Assembly (NCBI RefSeq): GCF_024380015.1
Contig: NZ_CP101508.1
Coordinates: 1,922,902 to 1,986,901, forward strand
Origin: Photobacterium atrarenae
Lineage (GTDB): Bacteria; Pseudomonadota; Gammaproteobacteria; Enterobacterales; Vibrionaceae
Direction: 5' to 3'
DNA: 64,000 bases
Shown: positions 1 to 8,843 of the stretch, in pieces
How the letters are laid out: each line of letters opens with the position of its first letter
How positions within the stretch are numbered: position 1 is the first letter of the stretch
Program-made: the position numbers and the translations under genes
Notes under the pieces: generated by a model
Databases searched by the model: none
Seen by the model: the letters and a program-made list of their open reading frames with translations, nothing else
Told to the model about the DNA's origin: nothing

Positions 1-657
1 CCCGACGGCCATGATAGGTACAATCACATCTGCCGCTTTGGCAATCCGCCGGATCCCGCCAAACACGATAAAGCCAGTCCCGATCGCCAGCAACGCACCG
101 GTCCAGATGCGATCAACCCCCAAGCTATCCTGCGCGGCACCCGCAACCGTATTCCCCTGAAAGGCGTTAAACCCCAATGCAAAAGAAGCAATCAGGCACA
201 CCGCATACAAGGAAGCAAGCCAGCGATAATCCTCTCCCAAGCCATGAATAATGGTCCGTGCCGGGCCGCCCCGATATGTTTCACCTTCCTTGCGCTTATA
301 CAACTGAGCCAGGGAACACTCAACCAGGCTGGTTGCCATCCCGACCAGGGCAATCGCCCACATCCAGAACACGGCTCCCGGGCCCCCCAGGGTAATTGCC
401 ACGGCTACCCCAGCAATATTCCCGCCCCCCACGCGCCCCCCCACGGAAAGCAGCAATGCTTCCCGGCCGGAAATTGCGCTCTTGTCCGCGGTCTGGTTTT
501 TATTGAGCAACACCCGGAACATACGTCCGAAGAACCGGAACTGGACAAATCCAGTGACGATGGTAAAGAAAAGGCCCAGGATAACGAGGAAAGGAACAAG
601 GGACCATCCCCAGGTGAGATCACCAATGATCCCAAAAAAGCTCTTTAAAAATTCCAT
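1..657 (-). CDS. Sodium:amino-acid symporter, AGCS family (3' part lost at window edge)
   Basis: N-terminal 219 residues of an alanine/glycine:cation symporter of the inner membrane, which would import a small amino acid with Na+. Translating the minus strand gives MEFLKSFFGIIGDLTWGWSL, hydrophobic segments, then the AGCS signature GGGNIAGVAVAITLGGPGAV followed by FWMW. The ATG is preceded by GGAG five bases upstream. The frame is open to base 1, so the C-terminal half lies outside the window. It is a paralogue of the complete symporter at 6856-8232 and shares the GNI-GVA-AI-LGGPGA-FWMW block, but no glycine riboswitch is visible in front of it. The transported substrate cannot be told from sequence. 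Confidence 0.9.
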   Translation of the reverse strand, partial: MEFLKSFFGIIGDLTWGWSLVPFLVILGLFFTIVTGFVQFRFFGRMFRVLLNKNQTADKSAISGREALLLSVGGRVGGGNIAGVAVAITLGGPGAVFWMWAIALVGMATSLVECSLAQLYKRKEGETYRGGPARTIIHGLGEDYRWLASLYAVCLIASFALGFNAFQGNTVAGAAQDSLGVDRIWTGALLAIGTGFIVFGGIRRIAKAADVIVPIMAVG

Positions 658-797
658 ACCCACTCCGAATTCGATTTCTTCTTTTGACCATTCAGAGTAT
701 AGACAGGGCTATTCAATCCAGTTGTCAGGGATTTGCGTCCATTGCAGCGTATCTTAGCCATGAACAACTATCTAGGGTGATAGCGCGTAACACCGAT

Positions 798-1295
798 TCA
801 GACGGACTTTGCAACCATACAGTGACCGCATATCTGCCCGGCATCGAGGTGGCCGGCAGCAAATACCCGCTGACAAATCCGGCAGCGTTGGAAGTAAGCC
901 GGGTTACTGAGTGTCTCAAGCAGACAATGCAAAGCTTCTAAAACATAAATGCAGCGGAATGAATTCACCCTCTGCCAGTGATGAACAGGTTTTAAACCTG
1001 GACGTTGCGTGACGGTACAAAGATTGAGTTCAATGGGTTGGAAGTTTTCATCATCACACTCAGACGGGAGCACCGGGGTGAAGAAATCAATCGGCACCCT
1101 TGAGGTCAGCCGGAGGAAGGGATAAGCACCTCCGAGATCGTCCAGGGTTAAATAATGCGAACGCGGGATATGATGTTCAACCAGGAGACTTTCGATATAA
1201 ACCAAAGCGCCCTGACGTAAATGCTCATCGATATAGACCATTTGTTGCAAGAGCAACTGATGTGCCATCGATAACTGTTCAACGGAAAATGTCAC
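798..1295 (-). CDS. Conserved hypothetical protein with C-terminal zinc-ribbon-like cysteines
   Basis: A 165-residue soluble protein that I do not recognise. The C-terminus has two CxxC pairs 14 residues apart (CRIC...CGHC), which looks like a zinc ribbon. No signal peptide or membrane segment is visible. The reading frame starts at GTG (1295) with a poor ribosome binding site; an ATG at 1268 (MAHQLLLQQ) is an alternative start. It has its own transcription unit on the minus strand between the AGCS symporter and a lipoprotein gene. The cysteine pattern and frame length make it a likely real gene. The function is unknown, and nucleic-acid or protein binding would only be a guess. Confidence 0.65.
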   Translation of the reverse strand: MTFSVEQLSMAHQLLLQQMVYIDEHLRQGALVYIESLLVEHHIPRSHYLTLDDLGGAYPFLRLTSRVPIDFFTPVLPSECDDENFQPIELNLCTVTQRPGLKPVHHWQRVNSFRCIYVLEALHCLLETLSNPAYFQRCRICQRVFAAGHLDAGQICGHCMVAKSV

Positions 1296-1392
1296 TGAGA
1301 GTACAACTTACACGGACTAGCAAAAAATTCGCAGCGTTACTAGCACGAAGCAGCGCTGCGATACGGCTTCAAATCGCTAACTGACGGCGGTG

Positions 1393-1719
1393 CTATTTTG
1401 GAATGTTAAAGCTCTTGTCATCCGCACAAGTGAAAGTGTAATAATTACTCCGTTCATTGAATACGGCAAAACCTTTGCCGTAGCAGTAAGCGCCATTCAG
1501 CTCGTTCATGTAGGCCAGGGTTTGTTGATCTTTCACCAGGAAGTAACTCTCATTCTCACACACGACGCGAATTTTTCCATCTTCACCCTGGGAATAAGAT
1601 TTCACCTTGGCACCACATAAGGCAAAACTTAAATCAACATACTCATCCGCACGCTCATCAACGGTTTTCGCACAACCGGCCAGGAAGATCGGCAACAAGA
1701 TAGGTAGGATAGCTTTCAC
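1393..1719 (-). CDS. Small predicted lipoprotein
   Basis: A 108-residue protein with a short basic N-terminus, a hydrophobic stretch and the lipobox LAGC at residues 13-16, so it should be lipidated at Cys16 and placed in the cell envelope. Residue +2 is Ala, which favours the outer membrane under the Lol rule. Three further cysteines are present in the mature part. The start is GTG, with GGGAG seven bases upstream. The protein family is not recognised. It stands alone between the zinc-ribbon protein and the HAD phosphatase. Confidence 0.75.
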   Translation of the reverse strand: MKAILPILLPIFLAGCAKTVDERADEYVDLSFALCGAKVKSYSQGEDGKIRVVCENESYFLVKDQQTLAYMNELNGAYCYGKGFAVFNERSNYYTFTCADDKSFNIPK

Positions 1720-1815
1720 AGATGATCTCCCGATAAATCGTATTTATTCTCAATCTCTCTGGGCATTATGATGAGTTTGGGCAACCGCTGCAACTGGTGG
1801 AAGGTGTAAAAACAA

Positions 1816-1849
1816 GTATTTGCGGGGATTCTCATCACCTCCCCGCAAA
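1816..1849 (-). terminator. Stem-loop downstream of the YqaB-like gene
   Basis: The arms TTTGCGGGGA (1819-1828) and TCCCCGCAAA (1840-1849) pair perfectly around an 11-base loop, 12 bases past the stop of the minus-strand phosphatase gene. The T-run on the minus strand is weak. Confidence 0.55.
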
Positions 1850-1860
1850 CCATACCTCGT

Positions 1861-2502
1861 TCAGCCCAGCAATTCTGGTGAGAACCTTGTGGCGCGTTGA
1901 TGATGATCGCGGGCCAGGATCAACTCCCCCAACTCGCCTGCAACGATCATGACGCAATCCATACCAGCCGCCATTGCCGCGTTTTTACCCAGTTCGGTAT
2001 CTTCAAAGACCACGCATTCATGGGGCGCAAGCCCAATGCGTTCAGCGGCTTGAAGGAAGGTATCCGGGTGAGGTTTATGGTTTTCTACATCATCCGCTGT
2101 GACCAGCGCGTCCAGCAGGGGTAAAATCGCCGTCTCCTCAAGCAGCGGTGCGGCGTGTTTATGCCGGCTGCCGGTCCCCACGGCTATTTTTTTGTCCGCT
2201 TTTAAGCGCTTTAGCAACTGGTAAGTCACAGCAATCACTTCCCCCCGGTTAGGCAGGGCCGCAAAAAAGTCACCTTTGGTATTGGCCAGGCGGTGAATAT
2301 CAAAATTCTGCGCATAACGACGATTAATCGCCTGCGCTGTTTTCAGCGTCGGCAATCCACCGAGACTGTGGAACCAGGCTTCATCAAACGGGATTTCAAA
2401 TAATTCGCAGGTCTGCTTCCAGGCATAGACATGAGCCGGCATCGAGTCAATCAACGTACCGTCCATATCAAAAATCAATCCTTTATAGGCTGAAAAATCC
2501 AT
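1861..2502 (-). CDS. yqaB: HAD-superfamily sugar-phosphate phosphatase, YqaB-like
   Basis: A 213-residue cytoplasmic phosphatase. Motif I FDMDGTLIDS carries the nucleophilic Asp, motif II is AVGTGS, and motif IV VVFEDTELG ends in the Mg2+-binding acids. Order and wording match the beta-phosphoglucomutase/YqaB branch, whose E. coli member is a fructose-1-phosphate phosphatase. The substrate here is inferred from resemblance. ATG 2502 was chosen because AGGAG lies five bases upstream; the frame stays open 22 codons further, but without a better site. It appears monocistronic, with a stem-loop after its stop. Confidence 0.8.
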   Translation of the reverse strand: MDFSAYKGLIFDMDGTLIDSMPAHVYAWKQTCELFEIPFDEAWFHSLGGLPTLKTAQAINRRYAQNFDIHRLANTKGDFFAALPNRGEVIAVTYQLLKRLKADKKIAVGTGSRHKHAAPLLEETAILPLLDALVTADDVENHKPHPDTFLQAAERIGLAPHECVVFEDTELGKNAAMAAGMDCVMIVAGELGELILARDHHQRATRFSPELLG

Positions 2503-2662
2503 ATGACTCCTTTCTGTCGCGTAACAACGGATAAGGTGGCGTACCATCTCGCCCAACCAACTTATCAATCCACCATGTCATTTTTATGGTCTCAGTTCAA
2601 CGCCAGAGCTGTCTGAATTTTCATCAACATCTGATTTGCCACCTGCTCACTGAAGCTCTTTG

Positions 2663-3469
2663 CTAAGGAATATCCAGGCTCACCAGCCCCCACTTGCGGG
2701 CAACCCGATCAAAAAAGCCTTGTGTTTTTTTGAGCTCTATCCAGTGATTTACATAATTGATCCAGACTTGATCCTCTTTGGGCATTAACATCGCAACCGG
2801 GGTGGGCCGGCGCATGCCTTTCACCTTGGCAACCGTCAGCTGCGGAAATCGATTGGTCAGCGTGGCCGCTTCAATATTGGAGATCACGATGGCAGTGGCT
2901 TTATCCGCCAGCAATTGCTGATAATCACGCAAGGGAGGTTGAATTACGTCGTGCCGGGCTTCCGGAAACAACTCTTTGACCAGGCTTTCCTGAGTCGTTC
3001 CCTCCCGGGAGCTGATGGTGATCAGATGACTGTTAAAATCGCGCCAACTTTGAAAACGGCGAAAATGTTTCTTTTGAATCACCGGTACATACGCCAGGTA
3101 AAAATATGGCTGGCTGTAGCCGGCAACCCTGGCCCGCTTCATATTCAGCGTTGCACTGCCGGTCATATCATATTTATTAGTGACCACCCCACTGACCAGC
3201 GCTTTCCAGTCCGTGGCCACATACTCGACAGTCACACCCAGGTCTTTTGCCAGCTCAGTGGTGATATCAATATCAAATCCCTTATAAAAGTTGGTCGACG
3301 GATCGCGGATCGTCATTGGCGTCCAGTCTCCAGTCGTTCCAACCCGTAACACACCGCGATCAATAATCTGTTGCAGTCGGCTGGCCGCTGCAATGGATGA
3401 CTGGGAAAACACAAGCAAAAAGAGTAAACCGGCCAGGAAAACAGGATTCGGGGCGTACAACGCTCTCAT
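2663..3469 (-). CDS. Periplasmic solute-binding protein, family 3 (amino-acid / PheC-like)
   Basis: A 268-residue exported protein. A hydrophobic signal (PVFLAGLLFLLVFSQSSIAAA) leads into a bacterial extracellular solute-binding family 3 fold: RGVLRVGTTGDWTPM, then YKGFDIDI, a typical sequence after the first strand. Members either feed polar amino-acid ABC transporters or, as PheC, act as periplasmic cyclohexadienyl dehydratases, and this one resembles both. No permease or ATPase gene is adjacent, so it is an orphan binding protein or an enzyme. ATG 3469 has GGAGAGG upstream; the frame extends 13 codons further but without a site. Confidence 0.75.
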   Translation of the reverse strand: MRALYAPNPVFLAGLLFLLVFSQSSIAAASRLQQIIDRGVLRVGTTGDWTPMTIRDPSTNFYKGFDIDITTELAKDLGVTVEYVATDWKALVSGVVTNKYDMTGSATLNMKRARVAGYSQPYFYLAYVPVIQKKHFRRFQSWRDFNSHLITISSREGTTQESLVKELFPEARHDVIQPPLRDYQQLLADKATAIVISNIEAATLTNRFPQLTVAKVKGMRRPTPVAMLMPKEDQVWINYVNHWIELKKTQGFFDRVARKWGLVSLDIP

Positions 3470-3647
3470 ATGGACCTCTCCGCAAAGAACCTGAAAACAC
3501 AAGCGCATACGTTTAAAGATAGCAGTATTTTGACGCCCAACGTCTCAAATAAATCACTTTCAATTCAGGGGCTCTTCCCATCGCCGGACATGAATTCATA
3601 GCATCACACCCAATCCCGGCACGATCAGCCAACACGCCCCCGCATGG

Positions 3648-4784
3648 TTAACGACACAGCTGCTGAAGTTGCTGGTGGGCCGCAGCAAAGCCCTGATTCG
3701 GGAAGTATTCATGATTAATCAGCAAGCTCTGGCTCTCTGCCCAATTGGCAGCAAAAGAGCCGTTGCCGTAGGGAATATTATAAATTTGAAAATGTCGATC
3801 GAGCCGGTCAAAGATCAGATTTGCCGCCAGGCGCCCGGAGCGCAAATTAGCATTCCGGTAATACTGAAAATGACCATCACAGCTTTTGACGATATAGGAC
3901 CCCCTGTCGCTACGAACCCGGATATAGGGCTGCTGGATATTCTCATAATACTGAACTTCCCAGCGGCCGACCTGGCTGACGAGCTGAATCCGGGGAGACG
4001 GCGGCCGGACCACAGGTTCATCAGCCACACGCTGAGTCGTCTGTACGGGGTTTGCTGCGATGATATCAGCCGGGTTATGGCTCAAAATCGTCATTTTCAC
4101 TTCTGGCGGTGGCAGCGGCTCCTCAAACATTGCCATCAATGCGAGCCAAGGCGCTTTCCCTGCGCTCGCCAGTCCCGCGACCAAAATCAGGGGTATCGCC
4201 ATCAGAGCGGTCCGGCGCAGGTTCATCCGCCCAAGCGACTTGATTTGATTCAGAACAGCCGGTGCGATCTGCCGTTGCGAAGACAACGCGTCCGTGTCCG
4301 TATCTTTCTTCCGCCCGGTATCAAACCGAGTCACCGTACGCGTCGTGTCACTGAGCTTTCTACGCGCTTCGTCCAGCTGTTTGCTCAGGCGGTTGTTTTC
4401 CCGCCGCAGCCATTTCAGATCCTCTTCACTGGCGGCAACATAACGCTCTAACTCTTCCGTCGATTTCTGTTGCTGCTTCTCCCGCTGGAGCTGTTGGGTC
4501 AGATCGTCATTGAGCCGCTGCAGCGCTTCAACCTCCCGCTCAAGCTGATGACATCGGTCTTTATACCGATCATCCGTATTCCCCTTGAGCGTGACCGTGC
4601 GGACAGCCTCCTCATACCCTTTCCCCTGACCGACTTTCTCATAAGCCTGAACCAGCAACTGCATCATGGCCTTCGAGCCACCTTTATCCGGATGCAGACG
4701 ACTGGAAAGTAGCTTATAGCGCCGCTTGAGCTCAGCAGCCGACGTCTGTTTATCTGTCCCTAAAATATCGTGAAAGGTTGTCAT
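3648..4784 (-). CDS. Membrane-anchored J-domain protein
   Basis: About 378 residues. The N-terminus (TTFHDILGTDKQTSAAELKR...LHPDKGG) is a J domain with the HPD motif that stimulates Hsp70 ATPase. It is followed by a Gln/Glu/Leu-rich region of about 90 residues likely to form a coiled coil, a basic linker, one hydrophobic segment (ALMAIPLILVAGLASAG), and a C-terminal domain of about 170 residues with two cysteines. The J domain should be cytoplasmic and the C-terminal domain periplasmic. ATG 4784 puts the J domain at the very N-terminus; ATG 4835 adds 17 basic residues and cannot be excluded. The C-terminal domain is not recognised. Confidence 0.75.
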   Translation of the reverse strand: MTTFHDILGTDKQTSAAELKRRYKLLSSRLHPDKGGSKAMMQLLVQAYEKVGQGKGYEEAVRTVTLKGNTDDRYKDRCHQLEREVEALQRLNDDLTQQLQREKQQQKSTEELERYVAASEEDLKWLRRENNRLSKQLDEARRKLSDTTRTVTRFDTGRKKDTDTDALSSQRQIAPAVLNQIKSLGRMNLRRTALMAIPLILVAGLASAGKAPWLALMAMFEEPLPPPEVKMTILSHNPADIIAANPVQTTQRVADEPVVRPPSPRIQLVSQVGRWEVQYYENIQQPYIRVRSDRGSYIVKSCDGHFQYYRNANLRSGRLAANLIFDRLDRHFQIYNIPYGNGSFAANWAESQSLLINHEYFPNQGFAAAHQQLQQLCR

Positions 4785-4835
4785 CTTCTTCTTTGATACC
4801 GTTAACTTTGTCTGTGCCAGATTACGGCGACTCAT

Positions 4836-5155
4836 GGCCTTCCATGCAACTGAATCTCAGGCATTTTTTTACCCTATGCCTTTCAGTGTATATCATGAAT
4901 CAACCGGGTTACTGGCAATTGTCGCACCGGCGACACATCCTACCCGGGTTATCGGCAGATACGATCATTTTTTTAAACAATCGCTTCATTTCTACTTTGA
5001 TGGAATGAGATGAGTAAGATGGCATCACAGACAGAAGAGGAAGAGTGAGCAAGTACTCGGCGGAATTGCCGTCACGTGTGGCTCTCATGGCAAAATTCCC
5101 AACATCGTTGTTGAGAATTTTTGCTATGAAGAATGCCCCGTTATTCAGATTAGCA
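4836..5155. other. Intergenic region without a supported gene
   Basis: About 320 bases between the J-domain gene start and the stop of the AraC regulator. Open frames here are short and have no family features. Nothing convincing was found. Confidence 0.5.
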
Positions 5156-5863
5156 TTAGGTGTTGAGATTATGTTTACGCATCCTGAACTCGCCTGGCGA
5201 GCATCCCATGTGTTTTTTAAACACCCGCGAGAAATACGACACATCCTTAAAACCGGCAGAGTTCGCAATTTGGGAGATTTTCTCCCGATCGGAGCTCAGC
5301 AGGCCACACGCCAAATCCAAACGCTTCTTGATAATGTACTGCTTGAGTGTCACGCCCATAATGCTATGAAACAGACGAGAAAAATATGTCGGTGAATAAT
5401 GGCAGGCGTTCGCCAGATCCTCCTCACGCAACGGCGCACTGATATTCTCATCGATGATCTTCAATGCCGGTCGGATTGACAACTCGCGGTGCTCAAAGCC
5501 CGTATCCGCTTCAGTTTCAACCTGATGTGTATGCAACCGGCTAAAGCATTCATCCAGTTCCTGACGCGTGGCATTGGCCGGCAAAACATCTTCTCCCCCG
5601 GCCCGTAACACATTCAGTGCCAGGCTGGCATCCAGGCTATGGTAAACAACCACCACCTTTGCCTGTGGAAAACGGCTTTTAATCGATCGCAGTAATTCAA
5701 AGCCTTCTGAGCTGGAATCAACGACTTCCAAAAAAATCAATTCCTGGCCTGTCATGGTCGACAGCAATTCAAAAGGCGATACATCAACAACATTGTGTGA
5801 TTGCTTTAGATTTTCTCTGGCTTCTGCCGTCTTATCATGATGACTACAACTGACCCAAATCAC
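5156..5863 (-). CDS. AraC-family regulator with a degenerate receiver domain
   Basis: A 235-residue DNA-binding protein. Residues 1-110 resemble a CheY-like receiver (LIFLEVVDSSSEGFELLRSI, then AKVVVVYHS and VLRAGGEDVLPA), but the usual phospho-acceptor Asp position reads Glu. Residues 125-230 are a clear AraC double helix-turn-helix (YSPTYFSRLFHSIMG ... IANSAGFKDVSYFSRVFKK). It therefore looks like a response-regulator-derived factor that does not depend on phosphorylation. The start is GTG with AAGGTG upstream. No kinase gene is adjacent. Targets are unknown; the J-domain gene behind it and the riboswitch/symporter unit in front are only neighbours. Confidence 0.8.
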   Translation of the reverse strand: MIWVSCSHHDKTAEARENLKQSHNVVDVSPFELLSTMTGQELIFLEVVDSSSEGFELLRSIKSRFPQAKVVVVYHSLDASLALNVLRAGGEDVLPANATRQELDECFSRLHTHQVETEADTGFEHRELSIRPALKIIDENISAPLREEDLANACHYSPTYFSRLFHSIMGVTLKQYIIKKRLDLACGLLSSDREKISQIANSAGFKDVSYFSRVFKKHMGCSPGEFRMRKHNLNT

Positions 5864-6474
5864 AAATTCACCTTACTACCAGTATGATTAGTACATACAG
5901 CTTGTGGCTAAGCTGTGGTGAAACACTCCTTGTTGATGAAGTAAGTAAGCATTTATAGGAATTGTTGTTTTGGTCGTCAAAAAATTGACCACTTGTGAAT
6001 AATTAACGTTCAGAAACCTAAATAAATCCAGCCGGGCGATCCTGTTTCAAATTTAAGCATTAACTCTGCTGTTTTCTGCTACCCCAGAAACTTCAAACGC
6101 TTATACAAAACCCGAACGCTTTTAGATTGGCTTTATATGCCCAATGCGGATTGATAAGCTCGTTTTAATTCCTATTTAATCTATAGATTCACTGTCTACT
6201 GCTGCCTAGAAAATAGTATAGAACGCCATAAAAAATTAACAGAACAGTGCGATTTACTATAAATTACTTCATCCATGTCAATTATCCGCCCCTGCTGGCC
6301 ATGCCAACTCTGCTACCCACTCAGCCTGCCCAATACGCAACCCACCAGCCATTGAACATATTTTGCTCGATATCAAGCCCCATAGAGCCAAATTTTATAC
6401 CGCCCTGCCACTTTTATGCAGACAATCACATTTTTATACATTAGTATAACCAGCGCAAAATGAGTTCCGATGAA
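5864..6474. other. AT-rich intergenic region
   Basis: About 610 bases, richer in A+T than the surroundings, between the AraC gene start and the glycine riboswitch. It must hold the promoter of the AraC gene (left end) and of the riboswitch transcript (right end). No credible gene was found. Confidence 0.5.
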
Positions 6475-6757
6475 GACAGCAGGAGAGTGGCACGATACTG
6501 ACCCATCTGGTGAAGTACACGCCCGCCGAAGAAGTAAGTACGTTATCACCTGATTTTACCTAAAAAGGTCAACTGGTTGATAAGGTGTAAATCTTTCAGG
6601 CACCAGCATTTCCATGAATAGGTATGCTGGTATGGACTGTTGTTGGAGGAGCCTCTGGAGAGATCCGTTCGATCGGACGCCGAAGGAGCAAACTTGCCGG
6701 CTGGTTGACAGTTTCAACCGCAGACAAGTGAAACTCTCAGGCAAAAGGACAGAGGAG
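6475..6757 (+). ncRNA. Tandem glycine riboswitch
   Basis: Two glycine aptamers in series. Aptamer 1 is closed by ACAGCA (6476-6481) with TGTTGT (6638-6643) and holds the conserved GGAGAG, GCCGAAGAAG and CTTTCAGG blocks, with a long variable arm. Aptamer 2 is closed by CCTCTG (6652-6657) with CAGAGG (6750-6755) and holds CTGGAGAG, GCCGAAGGAGCAA, ACTCTCAGGCAAAAGGAC. The tandem layout matches the V. cholerae glycine riboswitch, which activates an amino-acid symporter gene when glycine is bound. The next gene is the AGCS symporter at 6856, so glycine should control its expression. Confidence 0.93.
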
Positions 6758-6834
6758 ATAAGATCAACAGCTCAGAAATATGACCATCGCAATTTTCTGT
6801 AACACCCTTTTTCTGTTGTTCTTCATCTCTTCCT
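6753..6834 (+). promoter_or_regulatory. Possible expression platform of the glycine riboswitch
   Basis: Bases 6753-6770, which include part of the closing stem of aptamer 2, can pair imperfectly with 6813-6834 just before the symporter's ribosome binding site. The two pairings exclude each other, as expected of a switch. This was read by eye only; no energy calculation was made. Confidence 0.35.
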
Positions 6835-6855
6835 TTGATGTTTAAGGGGAGAATC

Positions 6856-8232
6856 ATGAATCCATTCTATCACTTTCTTGAAACCGTCGATAACCTGGTC
6901 TGGGGACCGCCCCTCCTGATCCTGCTAGTCGGCACCGGTTTATACCTCACGCTACGCCTGGGTTTTATTCAGCTACGGCACTTGCCACTGGCACTGCGCT
7001 ACCTGTTCTCAGGCAATGCAAAAGGCCGCGGCCAAGGCGACGTTTCCAGCTTTGCCGCCTTATGTACCGCCCTTTCGGCAACCATCGGGACCGGCAATAT
7101 CGTGGGCGTGGCCACTGCGATCAAGCTCGGCGGGCCGGGTGCCTTGTTCTGGATGTGGCTGGCAGCCCTATTCGGTATGGCCACCAAATATGCCGAGTGT
7201 CTGCTTGCTGTTAAATACCGCGAAGTTGACGCCAACGGCCAGATGATCGGCGGCCCGATGTACTATCTGGAAAAAGGGGTCGGCAGCAAATGGCTGGCGA
7301 AACTATTCGCGATCTTCGCCCTCGGAGTTGCCTGTTTCGGGATCGGAACCTTCCCGCAAACCAACGCCATTCTTGATGCCGCCTATTTATCATTTGAAGT
7401 GCCACGAGAACTGGCCGCGGTCCTGCTGACCCTGTTGGTAGCCACAGTCACCCTCGGCGGGATCCAATCGATTGCCAAGGTTGCCAGTAAAGTGGTACCG
7501 CTGATGGCCGGGCTCTACATTGTCGCCTGTCTCACGGTGCTGACGTCTCAATTTGACGCCGTGCCGGCCGCTATTGAGCTGGTGATCCAGTCTGCCTTTA
7601 CCGGCCATGCCGCCACCGGTGGCTTCGTCGGGGCCGGGATCATGCTTGCCATTCAATCCGGGATTGCACGCGGGGTGTTCTCAAACGAGTCCGGCCTCGG
7701 CAGTGCACCGATGGCCGCAGCCGCCGCCAAAACCGAGTCCTGCGTGCAGCAAGGTCTGATCTCCATGACCGGGACCTTCTTTGATACCATTATCATCTGT
7801 ACCATGACCGGCCTCACCCTGGTGGTGACTGGTGCCTGGCAGAGCGATTACGCTGGTGCCGCCATGACAACCTTCGCCTTTGCCAGCGGACTGGACTCTG
7901 CCTACTGGGGACCGCTGATGGTCTCGGTCGGGCTGATGTTCTTTGCATTCACCACCATTCTAGGGTGGAATTATTATGGCGAGCGCTGTGTGACCTACCT
8001 GTTTGGGGTCAAAGCCATCTTGCCTTACAAGCTGTTCTTTCTGGTGTTGATTGCCGGCGGCGCTTTCTTAAAGCTGGATATGATTTGGCTGATCGCCGAT
8101 ATCGTCAACGGCCTGATGGCCATTCCGAACCTGATTGGCCTGCTCCTGCTGCGCCAGGTCATTATCGGTGAAACCCGGCAGTATTTTGAAGCGCTCAAGC
8201 AATCCCGGGTGCTCCAGACGCAGACGGCTTAA
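6856..8232 (+). CDS. Sodium:alanine/glycine symporter, AGCS family
   Basis: A complete 458-residue inner-membrane transporter importing glycine or alanine with Na+. It shows the AGCS signature SATIGTGNIVGVATAIKLGG followed by PGALFWMW, many hydrophobic segments, and the conserved FSNESGLGSAPMAAAAA block. ATG 6856 is preceded by AAGGGGAG, which favours it over an in-frame ATG at 6835. It lies directly behind the tandem glycine riboswitch, so glycine is the likely effector and a likely substrate. A stem-loop follows the stop. A truncated paralogue occupies 1-657. Confidence 0.92.
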   Translation: MNPFYHFLETVDNLVWGPPLLILLVGTGLYLTLRLGFIQLRHLPLALRYLFSGNAKGRGQGDVSSFAALCTALSATIGTGNIVGVATAIKLGGPGALFWMWLAALFGMATKYAECLLAVKYREVDANGQMIGGPMYYLEKGVGSKWLAKLFAIFALGVACFGIGTFPQTNAILDAAYLSFEVPRELAAVLLTLLVATVTLGGIQSIAKVASKVVPLMAGLYIVACLTVLTSQFDAVPAAIELVIQSAFTGHAATGGFVGAGIMLAIQSGIARGVFSNESGLGSAPMAAAAAKTESCVQQGLISMTGTFFDTIIICTMTGLTLVVTGAWQSDYAGAAMTTFAFASGLDSAYWGPLMVSVGLMFFAFTTILGWNYYGERCVTYLFGVKAILPYKLFFLVLIAGGAFLKLDMIWLIADIVNGLMAIPNLIGLLLLRQVIIGETRQYFEALKQSRVLQTQTA

Positions 8233-8260
8233 CGCATTCAAGACATAGACCCCAACTCAA

Positions 8261-8294
8261 TGCGGCATGGTGATCATCGTGCCGCTTTGCTTTA
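8261..8294 (+). terminator. Stem-loop after the AGCS symporter
   Basis: TGCGGCA and TGCCGC arms enclose a short loop and are followed by TTTGCTTT. It lies 30 bases past the symporter stop and before the convergent NTF2-like gene. Confidence 0.5.
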
Positions 8295-8298
8295 CTGG

Positions 8299-8712
8299 CT
8301 AATCAATATACCGGGTGAGTTGCTGGTAGAGATCGAAACTGCTGTCTTCCAAACGGCACTCGGTGATCAAGTTGCCCTGACGCAAAAAATAAACCATGCC
8401 GGTCATCTCAACCTGCTGCTTGCGCGCCGGGATTTTTGCCCAACCACCGTTGTAGAGTGCACGGCAATGATAAATCGCGACCGTTCGTTCCCCTTCATTG
8501 ACGATATCCCGCACCGTAAAGTTCACATCACGAAAGCGCTGGCTCCAGATCTCCAGATAACCCAGGTAGGCTTCATGACTCACCGTTTGGATCCGCCCGC
8601 CGGGCAAGTGAAAGCTAAACGGATCTGCGGCATATTCTGACAGCAACCGACCGTCAGCCCGCTGCCAGATATCCGTAAACCAGCGAATCACCCATTCGTT
8701 ACTCTTTTTCAT
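8299..8712 (-). CDS. SnoaL/NTF2-like protein
   Basis: A 137-residue soluble protein of the NTF2-like (SnoaL, ester cyclase) fold by its pattern: an N-terminal helix ending WFTDIWQRADGRLLSEYAAD, a middle HEAYLGYLEIW segment and C-terminal strands (VAIYHCRALYNGG, VEMTGMVYFLRQGNLITEC). Such proteins are small pocket proteins, some catalytic and many of unknown role. ATG 8712 is likely; a GTG four codons upstream is also possible. It stands alone and the substrate is unknown. Confidence 0.65.
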   Translation of the reverse strand: MKKSNEWVIRWFTDIWQRADGRLLSEYAADPFSFHLPGGRIQTVSHEAYLGYLEIWSQRFRDVNFTVRDIVNEGERTVAIYHCRALYNGGWAKIPARKQQVEMTGMVYFLRQGNLITECRLEDSSFDLYQQLTRYID

Positions 8713-8843
8713 GCGCGGTACCACTCCAACAACATTTTCTTGCGCTTCCTTAATGGAAGACTAGACAAAAAAGTACCGAATTGCAGCGAAACCGCGACGA
8801 CAGATTAGAAAAATAACCGGAACCCCATGGTCAGGAAAGCCGG

